A stretch of DNA of 64,000 nt from NCBI RefSeq assembly GCF_036347055.1, contig NZ_CP108882.1:7428001-7492000 (forward strand). Reading direction: 5' to 3'. Made by a program: the position numbers and the translations under genes. Shown in pieces: positions 54,817 to 63,718 of this stretch (the stretch's first letter is position 1; every line of letters begins with the position of its first letter). The notes below the pieces were generated by a model, which saw only the letters and a program-made list of their open reading frames with translations, did no database searches and was not told where the DNA came from. The stretch is from Streptomyces sp. NBC_00820 (GTDB taxonomy: Bacteria > Actinomycetota > Actinomycetes > Streptomycetales > Streptomycetaceae).

Positions 54817-56743
54817 GACCAGTCTCACCGAACGGCTGCTGCACACGGCCGGAGTAACCGACGAGATCGGCAGCGTCGACGACGGCAGCACCGTCACGGA
54901 CACCCTCGCGCTGGAGCGGCAGCGCGGCATCACCATCAAGTCGGCGGTCGTGTCGTTCCCGCTCGACTCGGTCACCGTCAACCTCATCGACACCCCCGGT
55001 CACCCCGACTTCATCGCCGAGGTGGAGCGGGTGCTCGGCGTGCTGGACGGCGCCGTGCTGGTCGTCTCGGCCGTGGAGGGCGTCCAGGCGCAGACCCGGG
55101 TGCTGATGCGCACCCTGCGCCGGCTGCGCATCCCCACGCTGGTCTTCGTCAACAAGATCGACCGGCGTGGCGCCCGCGAGGAGGAGGTGCTCCGCGAGAT
55201 CGCCGACCGGCTCGCCGTACCCCTCGTGCCGATGGGGGCGGCCACCGCCCTCGGCACCCGCGGCGCCCGTTTCGTCCCCGGGCTCGGACCGGCCGCGCTG
55301 GACGTCCTCACCGGCCACGACGACGCCCTGCTCACGGACTACGTGGACCGCGGTGGCCTGTCCGCCCGGCGGCTGCGCGCCGCTCTGACCCGGCAGACCC
55401 GCGCGGCCCAGGTCCATCCCGTGTACTTCGGCTCCGCCCTCACGGGAGCCGGCGTCACCGAACTGATCGACGGCATCGAACGGCTGCTGCCCACCGCCGA
55501 CGGCGACCCCGACGCATCGCTCTCCGGCACGGTGTTCAAGGTCGAGCGGGGTCCTGCCGGGGAGAAGGTCGCCTACGCGCGCGTCTTCGCCGGAACCCTG
55601 CGGGTGCGGGACCGCGTTCCCTTCGGGGACGGCCGGGAGGAGGGCCGGATCACCGCGCTCGCCGTGTTCGACCAGGGCACCGACACCCGGCGGGACAGCG
55701 TGACCGCGGGCCGCATCGCCAAGGTGTGGGGCCTCGGCGGCATCCGGATCGGTGACCCGATCGGCGTGCCGGGACGGGCGTACGAGCACCACTTCGCGCC
55801 GCCCACCCTGGAGAGCGTCGTCGTCCCCGGCCCCGGCACCGACCGGCGCTCGCTGCACCTCGCGCTCACCCAGCTCGCCGAGCAGGACCCCCTCATCGGC
55901 GTCCGCCGCGACGAGCTGCGCGGGGAGACCTCCGTCTCCCTGTACGGCGAGGTGCAGAAGGAGGTCGTGCAGGCCACCCTCGCCGACGAGTACGGTCTCG
56001 GCGTCACCTTCCGGGAGACCACCACGCTGTGCGTCGAGCGACCGGTCGGCAGCGGGCAGGCGGTGGAGTTCGACAAGAAGGACCTCAATCCCTTCCTCGC
56101 CACCGTCGGCCTGCGCGTCGACCCCGCCCCGCCCGGCTCGGGCGTGGAGTTCCGTCTGGAGGTGGAGCTGGGCTCCATGCCGTACGCCTTCTTCAAGGCC
56201 GTCGAGGAGACCGTCCGCGCGACCCTCGGCCAAGGGCTGCACGGCTGGGAGGTCACCGGCTGCGCGGTCACCATGACCCACTCGGGCTACTCACCCCGGC
56301 AGAGCCACGCCCACCAGGGCTTCGACAAGAGCATGTCCAGCACGGGGTACGACTTCCGTAGCCTGACCCCGCTGGTCCTCGTCGAGGCGCTGCGCCGGGC
56401 GGGCACCCTGGTGCACGAGCCGATGCACCGCTTCTCCCTCCGGGCCCCCGCCGACACGCTGGGCGCGCTGCTGCCCGTGCTGGCCCGGCTGGGCGCGGTG
56501 CCGGAGACCACCGGCACGCACGGGCGCGCCTGTGTGCTGGAGGGCGTCGTCCCCGCCGCCCGCGTCCACGAACTGGGGCAGCGGCTGCCCGGACCGACCC
56601 GGGGCGAGGGCGAGGTGGAGACCGCCTTCGACCACTACGCGCCGGTCACCCGGGGCCCGGTCCCCGAGCGACCGCGCACGGACCACAACCCGCTGAACCG
56701 GAAGGAGTACCTGCTCAATGTGACGCGCAGGGTCGGGGACTGA
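54764..56743 (+). CDS. otrA: OtrA/TetM-type ribosomal protection GTPase
   Basis: This 659-residue translational GTPase resembles OtrA of oxytetracycline producers. Seen are G1 AHVDAGKTS (12-20), G2 RGIT, G3 DTPGHPDF and G4 NKID, then EF-G-like domains with GEVQKEVVQATLADEYG, FRLEVELGSMPYAFFKAVEETV and SLTPLVLVEALRRAGTLVHEPMHRF. Such proteins release tetracycline from the ribosome. Its presence does not prove that the strain makes a tetracycline, since many Streptomyces carry chromosomal homologues. GTG 54764 has GAGGA eleven bases upstream. The preceding leader ORF overlaps it. Confidence 0.88.
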   Translation: MHLTNLNLGILAHVDAGKTSLTERLLHTAGVTDEIGSVDDGSTVTDTLALERQRGITIKSAVVSFPLDSVTVNLIDTPGHPDFIAEVERVLGVLDGAVLVVSAVEGVQAQTRVLMRTLRRLRIPTLVFVNKIDRRGAREEEVLREIADRLAVPLVPMGAATALGTRGARFVPGLGPAALDVLTGHDDALLTDYVDRGGLSARRLRAALTRQTRAAQVHPVYFGSALTGAGVTELIDGIERLLPTADGDPDASLSGTVFKVERGPAGEKVAYARVFAGTLRVRDRVPFGDGREEGRITALAVFDQGTDTRRDSVTAGRIAKVWGLGGIRIGDPIGVPGRAYEHHFAPPTLESVVVPGPGTDRRSLHLALTQLAEQDPLIGVRRDELRGETSVSLYGEVQKEVVQATLADEYGLGVTFRETTTLCVERPVGSGQAVEFDKKDLNPFLATVGLRVDPAPPGSGVEFRLEVELGSMPYAFFKAVEETVRATLGQGLHGWEVTGCAVTMTHSGYSPRQSHAHQGFDKSMSSTGYDFRSLTPLVLVEALRRAGTLVHEPMHRFSLRAPADTLGALLPVLARLGAVPETTGTHGRACVLEGVVPAARVHELGQRLPGPTRGEGEVETAFDHYAPVTRGPVPERPRTDHNPLNRKEYLLNVTRRVGD

Positions 56744-56753
56744 GCCGCCGGGT

Positions 56754-56778
56754 CCGGGAGTGTGCCCCGCACTCCCGG
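56754..56778 (+). terminator. terminator hairpin after the OtrA-like gene
   Basis: CCGGGAGTG pairs perfectly with CACTCCCGG around a 7-base loop, ten bases after the stop codon. Confidence 0.6.
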
Positions 56779-56941
56779 GCCGCCCCACACTGCCGGGCCG
56801 CGCTGCGCGCCGACCGGGCCCGCGCCCGAAAGCCCGTTCGACGCCGTGGTCGCCGCCGCCGCTCGACGCGCGCGAGAGTGCCGGAGCTGGTCTGCTGGAT
56901 CGGGGGTGTTCCCTACCCGTCCCTGTTCTCCGGAGAGACGC

Positions 56942-57967
56942 ATGAGTACCTATCGAGTCGCGCAGGTGACCGCCCCCGGCGGCACGTTCGAGCTGGTCGA
57001 GCGGGAGGTGCCGCGGCCGGGTCACGGCCAGGTCAGGATCGCCGTGGAGGCGTGCGGGATCTGCCACAGCGACGCCTTCTTCGTGGACGGGGCGCTGCCG
57101 GGCGTGACGTTCCCGGAGGTGGCCGGGCACGAGATCGCCGGGCGTGTCGAGGAGCTGGGCGAGGGGGTGGAGGACCGGGGCTGGCAGGTCGGCGACCGGG
57201 TGGCGGTCGGCTGGTTCGGCGGCAGCTGCGGCTACTGCACGCCCTGCCGGGACGGCGACTTCGTCGTGTGCGTGCGGCTGAAGGTGCCGGGCTGGGCCTA
57301 CGACGGCGGCTTCGCGGAGAAGGTGATCGTCCCGCAGGACGCGCTTGCCAGGATCCCCGAAGGGCTGTCGGCGAGTGATGCCGGGCCCATGGCCTGCGCG
57401 GGTGTGACCACGTTCAACGGACTGCGCCGCAGCGTCGCGCGGGCCGGGGACCTGGTCGCCGTGCTCGGTATCGGCGGCCTCGGGCACCTCGGGGTGCAGT
57501 ACGCGGCCGCGATGGGCTTCGAGACCGTCGCGATCGCGCGCGGTCCCGAGAAGGCCGACTTCGCCAAGAAGCTCGGCGCCCATCACTACATCGACAGCAC
57601 CTCCGGCACTTCCGTCGCCGAGGCGCTGCAGGCCCTCGGCGGCGCGAAGGTCGTCCTGGCCACGGCCGGCAACGCCGAGGCCATGTCGGGCGCGGTGGAC
57701 GGCCTGGCCCCCCGAGGGCAGCTCGTGGTGATCGGCGTGACCCCCGAACCGATGAAGATCGCCCCGGCCCAGCTGATCCTGGCCGGCCGCGAGGTCACCG
57801 GTCATCCGTCCGGCACCGCGCAGGAGGTGCAGGACACCATGGAGTTCAGCGCCCTGCACGGTATCCGCCCCATGACCGAGACCGTGCCCCTGGACCAGGT
57901 CGGGCCCGCCTACCAGAAGATGCTCTCCGGAAACGCCCGCTTCCGGATGGTGCTCACCATGAGCTGA
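56942..57967 (+). CDS. zinc-dependent alcohol dehydrogenase
   Basis: This 341-residue medium-chain dehydrogenase has catalytic zinc ligands in ACGICHSD and the GHE of VAGHEIAG. The structural zinc cluster CGYCTPCRDGDFVVC has all four Cys positions. The nucleotide-binding loop is VLGIGGLGHLGVQYA. It should oxidise an alcohol or reduce an aldehyde in the cytoplasm with NAD(P). The ATG at 56942 follows GGAGAG, while the longer frame from 56762 overlaps terminator DNA and is rejected. It precedes a small hypothetical gene by 20 bases. Confidence 0.93.
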   Translation: MSTYRVAQVTAPGGTFELVEREVPRPGHGQVRIAVEACGICHSDAFFVDGALPGVTFPEVAGHEIAGRVEELGEGVEDRGWQVGDRVAVGWFGGSCGYCTPCRDGDFVVCVRLKVPGWAYDGGFAEKVIVPQDALARIPEGLSASDAGPMACAGVTTFNGLRRSVARAGDLVAVLGIGGLGHLGVQYAAAMGFETVAIARGPEKADFAKKLGAHHYIDSTSGTSVAEALQALGGAKVVLATAGNAEAMSGAVDGLAPRGQLVVIGVTPEPMKIAPAQLILAGREVTGHPSGTAQEVQDTMEFSALHGIRPMTETVPLDQVGPAYQKMLSGNARFRMVLTMS

Positions 57968-57987
57968 GCCGGGGCCTGTTCGTCTCC

Positions 57988-58341
57988 CTGACCAGGAAGG
58001 ACCGCATCGCGCTGGCACGCTACGGCATCAGGGCGGTCTCGTTCGTGCTCCGGGAGCGGTCCCCGGCCCTGCTGGAGAAGGCACTTCTGGGGGCGGGCCT
58101 GGGCTTCGAGGACGAGGAGGGTCCGCGCGAGCTCATGGTGGACGTCTGCCTGCACCACGTCGTGGCCACGATGCTCGGTATGCGGCCGGAGGCGCTGTTC
58201 ACGCGGGTCGCGGGACGTCTGCCGGGGACCGAGGGGGCGCGGATCATCCGCGAGTTCGGGCCTCGCGACGACGTCACTCCGGCGGCGTTCGCGTGGACCA
58301 TGGCCGACACCCCTGACGGTCCCGACTTCTTCCGGGGCTGA
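57988..58341 (+). CDS. hypothetical protein, start codon uncertain
   Basis: The frame is open from within the end of the dehydrogenase gene to 58341. Residues from LTRKDRIALARYGIRAVSFVLRERSP through DDVTPAAFAWTMADTPDGPDF read as one well-biased protein of about 117 residues, mostly helical, with no known domain. No ATG or GTG begins that whole segment. The best fit is CTG at 57988, which may be a rare start or a mutated ATG; GTG 58045 would shorten it to 98 residues. Function unknown. Confidence 0.5.
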   Translation: MTRKDRIALARYGIRAVSFVLRERSPALLEKALLGAGLGFEDEEGPRELMVDVCLHHVVATMLGMRPEALFTRVAGRLPGTEGARIIREFGPRDDVTPAAFAWTMADTPDGPDFFRG

Positions 58342-58513
58342 ACACCTCAGCCGGACCTGGGAGTTGCCCCGACCCCGAGCCGGCCACCAGAGGCTCGAAG
58401 CAGCCGTGCGTGACCAGGGTGACGTCGTGCCCGGCACGGCCGAGCCGGTGCCCCAGTCCGGTATAGGGGGCCACATCGCCGCGTGACCCCGCCGTCATGA
58501 TCGCAACCCGCAT
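58274..58513 (-). pseudogene. N-terminal remnant of a GT1-type glycosyltransferase
   Basis: From ATG 58513 the frame reads MRVAIMTAGSRGDVAPYTGL, then HRLGRAGHDVTLVTHGCFEPLVAGSG. This is the exact N-terminal pattern of GT-B (family 1) sugar transferases of secondary metabolism. After about 50 residues (near 58367) similarity stops and the frame runs into the neighbouring gene on the other strand. The remaining 350 or so residues are missing, so this is a deletion remnant. Confidence 0.7.
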
Positions 58514-58616
58514 GACGGCAAGTATGGCGGCGAAGAGGCTCGCCGGGGCCCAACGAACCGGCCCCGGCACCGACTTCACGCCGGTCCGCGCCCGCGAGCG
58601 CACCCGTGGGCGCCGG

Positions 58617-59474
58617 TCACACCCCGAGCTGCCGGGCGGCCGCGTCGACGGTCTGCTCCAGCAGCGTGGCGATCGTCATCGGGCCGACACCGCCCGGCAC
58701 CGGAGTGATCAACGAGGCCCGCTCCACGGCCGAGTCGAAGTCGACGTCGCCGACGTTGCCCGCGTTGTAGCCGGCGTCGATCACGACGGCGCCCGGCTTG
58801 ATGTCCTGCCCGCGGATGAGGCGCGGCCTGCCCACGGCGGCCACCACGATGTCCGCCTCGCGCACGGCCGCCGACAGGTCACGGGTGCGCGAGTGGCAGT
58901 ACGTCACGGTCGCGTCGCGGGCCAGCAGCAGCATGCCCACCGGCTTGCCGAGGATCGCGCTGCGGCCCACCACCACGGCGCGCTTCCCGGCCGGGTCGAC
59001 GCCGTACTCGTCCAGCAGGCGCAGGATGCCGCCGGGCGTGCAGGACACGAAGCCCGGCAGGCCGAAGCTCATGGTGGCGAACGACGCGAACGTGACGCCG
59101 TCGACGTCCTTCTCCGGGGCGATCGCCTCGAACGCGGCCCGCTCGTCGACGTGGTCGCCCACCGGATGCTGGAGCAGGATGCCGTGCACGGCCGGATCGG
59201 CCGACAACTTCCGCAGGGTGCCGACGAGTTCGGCGGTGGTAGTGGTGGCGGGCAGGGCAACGTGACGGGACTCGATGCCGGCCTTCCGGCAGCGGTTCTG
59301 CTTCATCCGGACGTAGGTGACGGACGCCGGGTCCTCACCGACCAGCACCGTCGCCAGACAGGGCGCGACGCCCGTCCTCGCGGTGAGATCCGCGGCCTTC
59401 GCCGCCGTCTCCTCGACGATGCGACGGGCGGCGGCGGTGCCGTCCATGAGACGGGCCTGGGTCACCTGGGTCAT
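58617..59474 (-). CDS. folD: FolD bifunctional methylenetetrahydrofolate dehydrogenase/cyclohydrolase
   Basis: This 285-residue enzyme interconverts methylene-, methenyl- and formyl-tetrahydrofolate. The active-site segment ASVTYVRMKQNRCRKAG contains the Tyr and Lys. ILLQHPVGDHVD (usually QLPLP) and the NADP-binding VVVGRSAILGKPVGMLLL follow, with VIDAGYN and TPVPGGVGPMTIATLLEQT at the end. HPVG in place of the usual LPLP is a noticeable variation, so it may be a second, specialised FolD. ATG 59474 is chosen because AGGAG precedes it by seven bases. Other one-carbon genes (mycothiol formaldehyde pathway) are 1.5 kb away. Confidence 0.92.
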   Translation of the reverse strand: MTQVTQARLMDGTAAARRIVEETAAKAADLTARTGVAPCLATVLVGEDPASVTYVRMKQNRCRKAGIESRHVALPATTTTAELVGTLRKLSADPAVHGILLQHPVGDHVDERAAFEAIAPEKDVDGVTFASFATMSFGLPGFVSCTPGGILRLLDEYGVDPAGKRAVVVGRSAILGKPVGMLLLARDATVTYCHSRTRDLSAAVREADIVVAAVGRPRLIRGQDIKPGAVVIDAGYNAGNVGDVDFDSAVERASLITPVPGGVGPMTIATLLEQTVDAAARQLGV

Positions 59475-59904
59475 CTGCGCGCTCCTGAGCTGGTCGACGT
59501 TCATCGCCCAGGCGCGCGGCATCAACCACGGACCGCTCCCCGGTGGTACTCCACCTCAGCGCCAGTCACGGCCCGCGTACAGCGTAACCGAGGACGGGGA
59601 CGGCACTGCGAGTGCGTACGGGGAACGGCCTTTCGGGCGGGTACGGGGAGGGTGGCCGGCGGGCGCGCCCACCGCCCGCCCCACTCCTCCCCACCGCATG
59701 GGTGCGTTCGCCGGGGCTGGTACCCCCTCACCGCAGCCTGGAGCGCCTCCGTCGCGAGGCGCCCGGCAGCGGAGGGTGCGCGCGTGCCGCGCGCACGAGT
59801 GAGCGGAGGAGCGCGGCCGAGGCCCGCAGGACCTGCGCGGACGGCGGCCCCGGCTGCGGAGAGTACGGCGTACCGCCCCGCCCGAGCGAGGTCCTGGCCG
59901 AGAA
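59475..59904. other. intergenic region, no gene seen
   Basis: About 430 bases upstream of folD contain only poorly biased Arg/Ala/Pro-rich frames. The folD promoter is presumably here; no clear element was recognised. Confidence 0.4.
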
Positions 59905-59935
59905 GGTCCAGGTCAGCCGGGAGGTGACCTGGACC
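59905..59935 (-). terminator. terminator hairpin after the SnoaL-like gene
   Basis: GGTCCAGGTCA pairs perfectly with TGACCTGGACC around a 9-base loop, 16 bases beyond the stop codon of the SnoaL-like gene in its reading direction. Confidence 0.65.
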
Positions 59936-59951
59936 CTCGTGGCCCGCCTGC

Positions 59952-60320
59952 CTAGCCCTCGTCCCATGCCTGGATCAGGATCTGCTCGCCGATCTTGCCG
60001 TCGCGCAGCGTGATCATCGACTCGGAGAGGACCTTGGTGCCGTCCGCGTACTCGCAGGACTCGGTGAACGCGGCGTGGGTGCCCTCGATGACGCACTCTT
60101 CCAGGTGGTGGGTCATGTCGCGGCTGTAGACCTCGTCGAGCATCTCGGCTATCTCGCCCCGGCCGCGCACGATCTTGGGATGGCTCGGCTGGGCGTTGTG
60201 GTCGATGATGCGGATCTCGGCGTCGTCCGCGTAGAGGGACAGCAGGTTGTTGCCGGTGTCCCCTTCGATGCCCCTGCGCAGTGTCTCGATGTCGAAGGTG
60301 GAGCCTGTCGCGGTGCCCAT
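59952..60320 (-). CDS. SnoaL/NTF2-like small protein
   Basis: This 122-residue protein has the cone-shaped NTF2/SnoaL-like pattern: FDIETLRRGIEGDTGNNLLSLYADDAEIRIIDH, then HPKIVRGRGEIAEMLDEVYSRDMTHHLEECVIEGTHAAFTESCEYADG. Relatives are polyketide cyclases, isomerases or ligand-binding proteins, so function cannot be chosen. ATG 60320 follows GGAGG by five bases, a strong site. It is divergent from the small secreted protein gene. Confidence 0.85.
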   Translation of the reverse strand: MGTATGSTFDIETLRRGIEGDTGNNLLSLYADDAEIRIIDHNAQPSHPKIVRGRGEIAEMLDEVYSRDMTHHLEECVIEGTHAAFTESCEYADGTKVLSESMITLRDGKIGEQILIQAWDEG

Positions 60321-60491
60321 GATGACCTCCTTCGGGCGCCCGCGGCCCTGGGGGAGCGGATTGCACGGGCCCCACCTTCGAGGCTCCTCCGCCCCGGCGG
60401 TCACGGCAAGCGCAGGCGCCACCCTCCGCCTCACGAGTGAGCGCGGCCCGGCGCCCGTGTCCGGCCGGGGGGCGCCGCCGTTGCTGAAGAC

Positions 60492-60800
60492 ATGATCTCA
60501 ACACGACGTATCGTCGCCGCCGTCGGTCTGGCCGTCGGCGTCACGGGCCTCGCCGCACCGCTGGCGAACGCGGCCGACGCGGGCACCACGAACCCCCAGC
60601 AGATCAACCCGATGACCACGCTGGACACGCTGGCCGTCAGCGACATCCCCGCCGAACACCGCGCCGAGGTCCCGCGCGTCACCGACCAGATGCGTTCGCT
60701 GAACGACCTCGGCAGCGGACTGAACCGGCTCAACGAGCTGCACCAGCTCACCGACCTCGCCGCGCCCGTGACCGGTCTGCTCCCCGCGGTCGAGGCCTGA
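60492..60800 (+). CDS. small secreted protein of unknown function
   Basis: This 102-residue protein has a Sec signal (MISTRRIVAAVGLAVGVTGLAAPLANA, cleavage about residue 27). The short mature part has Thr/Asn/Pro-rich then helical sequence (IPAEHRAEVPRVTDQMRSLNDLGSGLNRLNELHQLTDLAAPVTGLLPAVEA). No Cys is present. It looks like a small exported actinobacterial protein without known role. The Leu/Asn-rich helices and AAPVTGLL end slightly recall the core of the exported peptide at 32719, but the similarity is too short to mean homology. Confidence 0.75.
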   Translation: MISTRRIVAAVGLAVGVTGLAAPLANAADAGTTNPQQINPMTTLDTLAVSDIPAEHRAEVPRVTDQMRSLNDLGSGLNRLNELHQLTDLAAPVTGLLPAVEA

Positions 60801-60814
60801 CCCGGCACGCGGAC

Positions 60815-60848
60815 CCGAGGGCCGTCCCCGCCCGGGGGCGGCCCTCGG
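60815..60848 (+). terminator. terminator hairpin after the secreted protein gene
   Basis: CCGAGGGCCGTCCCC pairs with GGGGGCGGCCCTCGG with one G-T pair, starting 15 bases after the stop codon. Confidence 0.65.
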
Positions 60849-60953
60849 CGCTGCCGGAAAGATCCACTGCCGTCGACGTGTCCGTGCCGCGACCCGTCCG
60901 GCGCGCGTAGGGTCGGCACCGCAGGTGATTCTTCTACGCAGAGGGGCCAGGTC

Positions 60954-62042
60954 ATGGCGCAGGAAGTACGCGGCGTTGTCGCACCGGGGAAGGACGAGCC
61001 GGTACGGGTCGAGACGATCGTGATCCCGGATCCCGGGCCCGGGGAAGCCGTCGTGCAGATCCAGGCCTGCGGTGTCTGTCACACCGACCTGCACTACAAA
61101 GAGGGGGGAATCACCGACGAGTTCCCCTTCCTGCTCGGCCATGAGGCGGCCGGTGTCGTGGAGTCGGTCGGCGAGGGCGTCACCGATGTGGCGCCGGGTG
61201 ACTTCGTCGTCCTCAACTGGCGTGCGGTGTGCGGCAACTGCCGTGCCTGTCTGCGGGGCCGCCCCTGGTACTGCTTCAACACCCACAATGCGAAGCAGAA
61301 GATGACCCTCGCCTCCACCGGGCAGGAACTCACCCCGGCCCTCGGGATCGGGGCGTTCGCCGAGAAGACGCTCGTCGCGGCCGGACAGTGCACGAAGGTG
61401 GACCCGGCCGTCTCCCCGGCCGTGGCCGGCCTGCTTGGCTGCGGTGTGATGGCCGGCCTCGGCGCGGCGATCAACACCGGCAACGTGGGCCGCGGCGACT
61501 CCGTCGCCGTCATCGGCTGCGGCGGTGTCGGGGACGCGGCCATCGCGGGGGCGAACCTCGCCGGCGCCGCGAAGATCATCGCTGTCGACATCGACGACCG
61601 GAAGCTGGAGAAGGCGCGCGCCCTGGGCGCCACCCACACCGTCAACTCCCGTGAGACCGACCCGGTCGAGGCGATCCGCGAGCTGACCGGCGGCTTCGGC
61701 GCCGACGTGGTGATCGACGCGGTCGGCCGCCCCGAGACGTACAAGCAGGCCTTCTACGCCCGCGACCTGGCCGGCACCGTCGTCCTCGTCGGCGTCCCCA
61801 CCCCCGAGATGAAGCTCGAACTGCCGCTGCTGGACGTGTTCGGACGCGGCGGCGCCCTCAAGTCCTCCTGGTACGGCGACTGTCTGCCCTCGCGGGACTT
61901 CCCCATGCTCATCGACCTGCACCTGCAGGGCCGCCTGCCGCTCGACGCGTTCGTCTCCGAGACCATCGACATCAACGAGGTCGAGGCGGCGTTCGAGCGG
62001 ATGCGGCAGGGCGACGTGCTCCGTTCGGTGGTGGTGCTGTGA
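60954..62042 (+). CDS. mscR: S-(hydroxymethyl)mycothiol dehydrogenase
   Basis: This 362-residue zinc dehydrogenase matches the mycothiol-dependent formaldehyde dehydrogenase family: [16 protein letters not shown] and LLGHEAAG (catalytic zinc), [21 protein letters not shown] (structural zinc plus substrate-loop), [20 protein letters not shown] (NAD site) and [21 protein letters not shown] near the end. It oxidises the mycothiol-formaldehyde adduct, and related enzymes also reduce S-nitrosomycothiol. It is directly followed by, and overlaps, an MBL hydrolase gene that is typical of this pathway. Confidence 0.93.
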   Translation: MAQEVRGVVAPGKDEPVRVETIVIPDPGPGEAVVQIQACGVCHTDLHYKEGGITDEFPFLLGHEAAGVVESVGEGVTDVAPGDFVVLNWRAVCGNCRACLRGRPWYCFNTHNAKQKMTLASTGQELTPALGIGAFAEKTLVAAGQCTKVDPAVSPAVAGLLGCGVMAGLGAAINTGNVGRGDSVAVIGCGGVGDAAIAGANLAGAAKIIAVDIDDRKLEKARALGATHTVNSRETDPVEAIRELTGGFGADVVIDAVGRPETYKQAFYARDLAGTVVLVGVPTPEMKLELPLLDVFGRGGALKSSWYGDCLPSRDFPMLIDLHLQGRLPLDAFVSETIDINEVEAAFERMRQGDVLRSVVVL

Positions 62043-62671
62043 TGACCGCGCGCATCGAACGCCTCGTCACCTCCGGCCAGTTCACCCTCGACGGCGGTAC
62101 CTGGGACGTCGACAACAACGTGTGGATCGTCGGCGACGACCACGAGGTGATCGTCATCGACGCCGCCCACGACGCCGAGGCCATCCTTCGCGCCGTGGGC
62201 GACCGCCGGGTCACCGCGATCGTGTGCACCCACGCCCACAACGACCACATCGACGCGGCCCCCGCCCTCGCCGACCTCACCGGCGCCACCATCTGGCTCC
62301 ACCCCGACGACCTGCCGCTGTGGAAGCAGACCCACCCCGACCGCGACCCCGACGCCCATCTCGTCGACGGCCTGGTCCTCGAGGCCGCCGGCGCCGACCT
62401 GACCGTCCTGCACACCCCCGGGCACGCGCCCGGCGCGGTCTGCCTGTACGACCCCGGGCTCGGCGTCGTCTTCACCGGCGACACCCTCTTCCAGGGCGGC
62501 CCGGGCGCCACAGGACGGTCGTACTCGCACTTCCCGACGATCATCGACTCCGTCCGCGACCGGCTCCTCGACCTCCCCCCGGAGACCAAGGTGCTCACCG
62601 GCCACGGCGACTCCACGACCATCGGCGCCGAGGCTCCCCACCTGCAGGAATGGATCGACCGGGGGCACTGA
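62042..62671 (+). CDS. MBL-fold metallohydrolase linked to mycothiol formaldehyde oxidation
   Basis: This 209-residue protein has the metallo-beta-lactamase motif THAHNDHID (binuclear zinc site), HTPGHAPGAVCLY, FTGDTLFQGGPG and VLTGHGDSTTIG, the glyoxalase II-like layout. Its ATG overlaps the dehydrogenase stop (TGATG), so the two are coupled. It probably hydrolyses the S-formylmycothiol produced by the dehydrogenase to formate and mycothiol; this is inferred from the pairing. Confidence 0.9.
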   Translation: MTARIERLVTSGQFTLDGGTWDVDNNVWIVGDDHEVIVIDAAHDAEAILRAVGDRRVTAIVCTHAHNDHIDAAPALADLTGATIWLHPDDLPLWKQTHPDRDPDAHLVDGLVLEAAGADLTVLHTPGHAPGAVCLYDPGLGVVFTGDTLFQGGPGATGRSYSHFPTIIDSVRDRLLDLPPETKVLTGHGDSTTIGAEAPHLQEWIDRGH

Positions 62672-62675
62672 CCCG

Positions 62676-62736
62676 GAAGACCGGCACGAGAAGTCCGGCA
62701 CAAGAAGACCGGCACAGAAGCCGGCGAAAAGGCGAC
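62676..62736. repeat. short degenerate tandem repeats
   Basis: Four variants of AAGACCGGCACAG (with AAGTCCGGCAC and AAGCCGGCG) follow each other in about 60 bases, between the MBL hydrolase and the SDR gene. The unit is 13-15 bases. Probable slippage product in the intergenic region. Confidence 0.4.
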
Positions 62737-62802
62737 AGGAGATGTCCGGCTTTCCCGTGAGAGTGGTCCGCGACAGGAGTCGTACCGCACAGGAGGCCGG
62801 AC

Positions 62803-63717
62803 ATGTCAGGACCGCTGCAGGGCAAGGTGGCGCTGGTCGCCGGAGGGACCCGGGGTGCCGGACGGGGCATCGCCGTGGAACTCGGCGCGGCCGGCGCCAC
62901 CGTCTACGTGACCGGCCGCAGCACCCGCGCCCACCGCTCCGAGTACGACCGTCCGGAGACCATCGAGGACACCGCCGACCTCGTCACCCAGGCCGGCGGC
63001 CACGGCATCGCGGTGCCCGTCGACCATCTGGACAAGCCCGCCGTACGGGCCCTCGTGGACCGCATCGCGGAGGAGCAGGATCGCCTGGACGTCCTCGTCA
63101 ACGACATCTGGGGCGGCGAGAAGCTCTTCGAGTGGGACGCGCCCGTGTGGGAGCACGACCTCGACAACGGGCTCCGGCTGCTCCGGCTCGCCGTCGAGAC
63201 GCACGCCGTCACCAGCCACTTCGCACTGCCGCTCCTGCTGCGCCGGCCCGGCGGCCTGGTGGTGGAGGTCACCGACGGCACCGCCGACTACAACCGCGAC
63301 ACCTACCGCGTGAACCTCTTCTACGACCTGGCCAAGGCGTCCGTGCTGCGCATGGCCTTCGCGCTCGGCCACGAACTCGGCCCGCGCGGCGCGACCGCGG
63401 TCGCGCTGACCCCCGGCTGGCTGCGCTCCGAGATCATGCTCGACACCTTCGGCGTCCGCGAGGACAACTGGCGCGACGCCCTCGACCAGGTCCCGCACTT
63501 CGCCATCTCCGAGTCCCCGCGCTTCGTCGGCCGCGCCGTCGCCGCTCTCGCCGCCGACCCCGGCGTGGCCCGCTTCAACGGGCAGTCCCTGTCCAGCGCC
63601 GGACTCTCCCAGGTGTACGGCTTCACCGACCTCGACGGCAGCCGGCCCGACGCCTGGCGGTACCTGACCGAGGTGCAGGACACGGGCAAGCCGGCCGACG
63701 TGACCGGCTACCGGTGA
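62803..63717 (+). CDS. short-chain dehydrogenase/reductase (SDR) family oxidoreductase
   Basis: This 304-residue SDR has the cofactor loop AGGTRGAGRGIA, an NAG-like NDIWGG in VLVNDIWGGEKLFEW, and the catalytic Tyr and Lys as FYDLAK within VNLFYDLAKASVLRMAF. A helix with LTPGWLRSEIMLD and the segment FNGQSLSSAGLSQVYGFTDLDGSRPD follow. The long C-terminus and DIWGG are typical of a subgroup of unknown substrate. ATG 62803 has AGGAGG six bases upstream. Confidence 0.9.
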   Translation: MSGPLQGKVALVAGGTRGAGRGIAVELGAAGATVYVTGRSTRAHRSEYDRPETIEDTADLVTQAGGHGIAVPVDHLDKPAVRALVDRIAEEQDRLDVLVNDIWGGEKLFEWDAPVWEHDLDNGLRLLRLAVETHAVTSHFALPLLLRRPGGLVVEVTDGTADYNRDTYRVNLFYDLAKASVLRMAFALGHELGPRGATAVALTPGWLRSEIMLDTFGVREDNWRDALDQVPHFAISESPRFVGRAVAALAADPGVARFNGQSLSSAGLSQVYGFTDLDGSRPDAWRYLTEVQDTGKPADVTGYR

Positions 63718-63718
63718 C

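Noticed and set aside
60492..60800. homology between the small secreted protein and the exported peptide core
   Set aside because: Only a short AAPV(T/N)GL(L/V) likeness is shared. The secretion routes differ (Sec signal versus GG leader).
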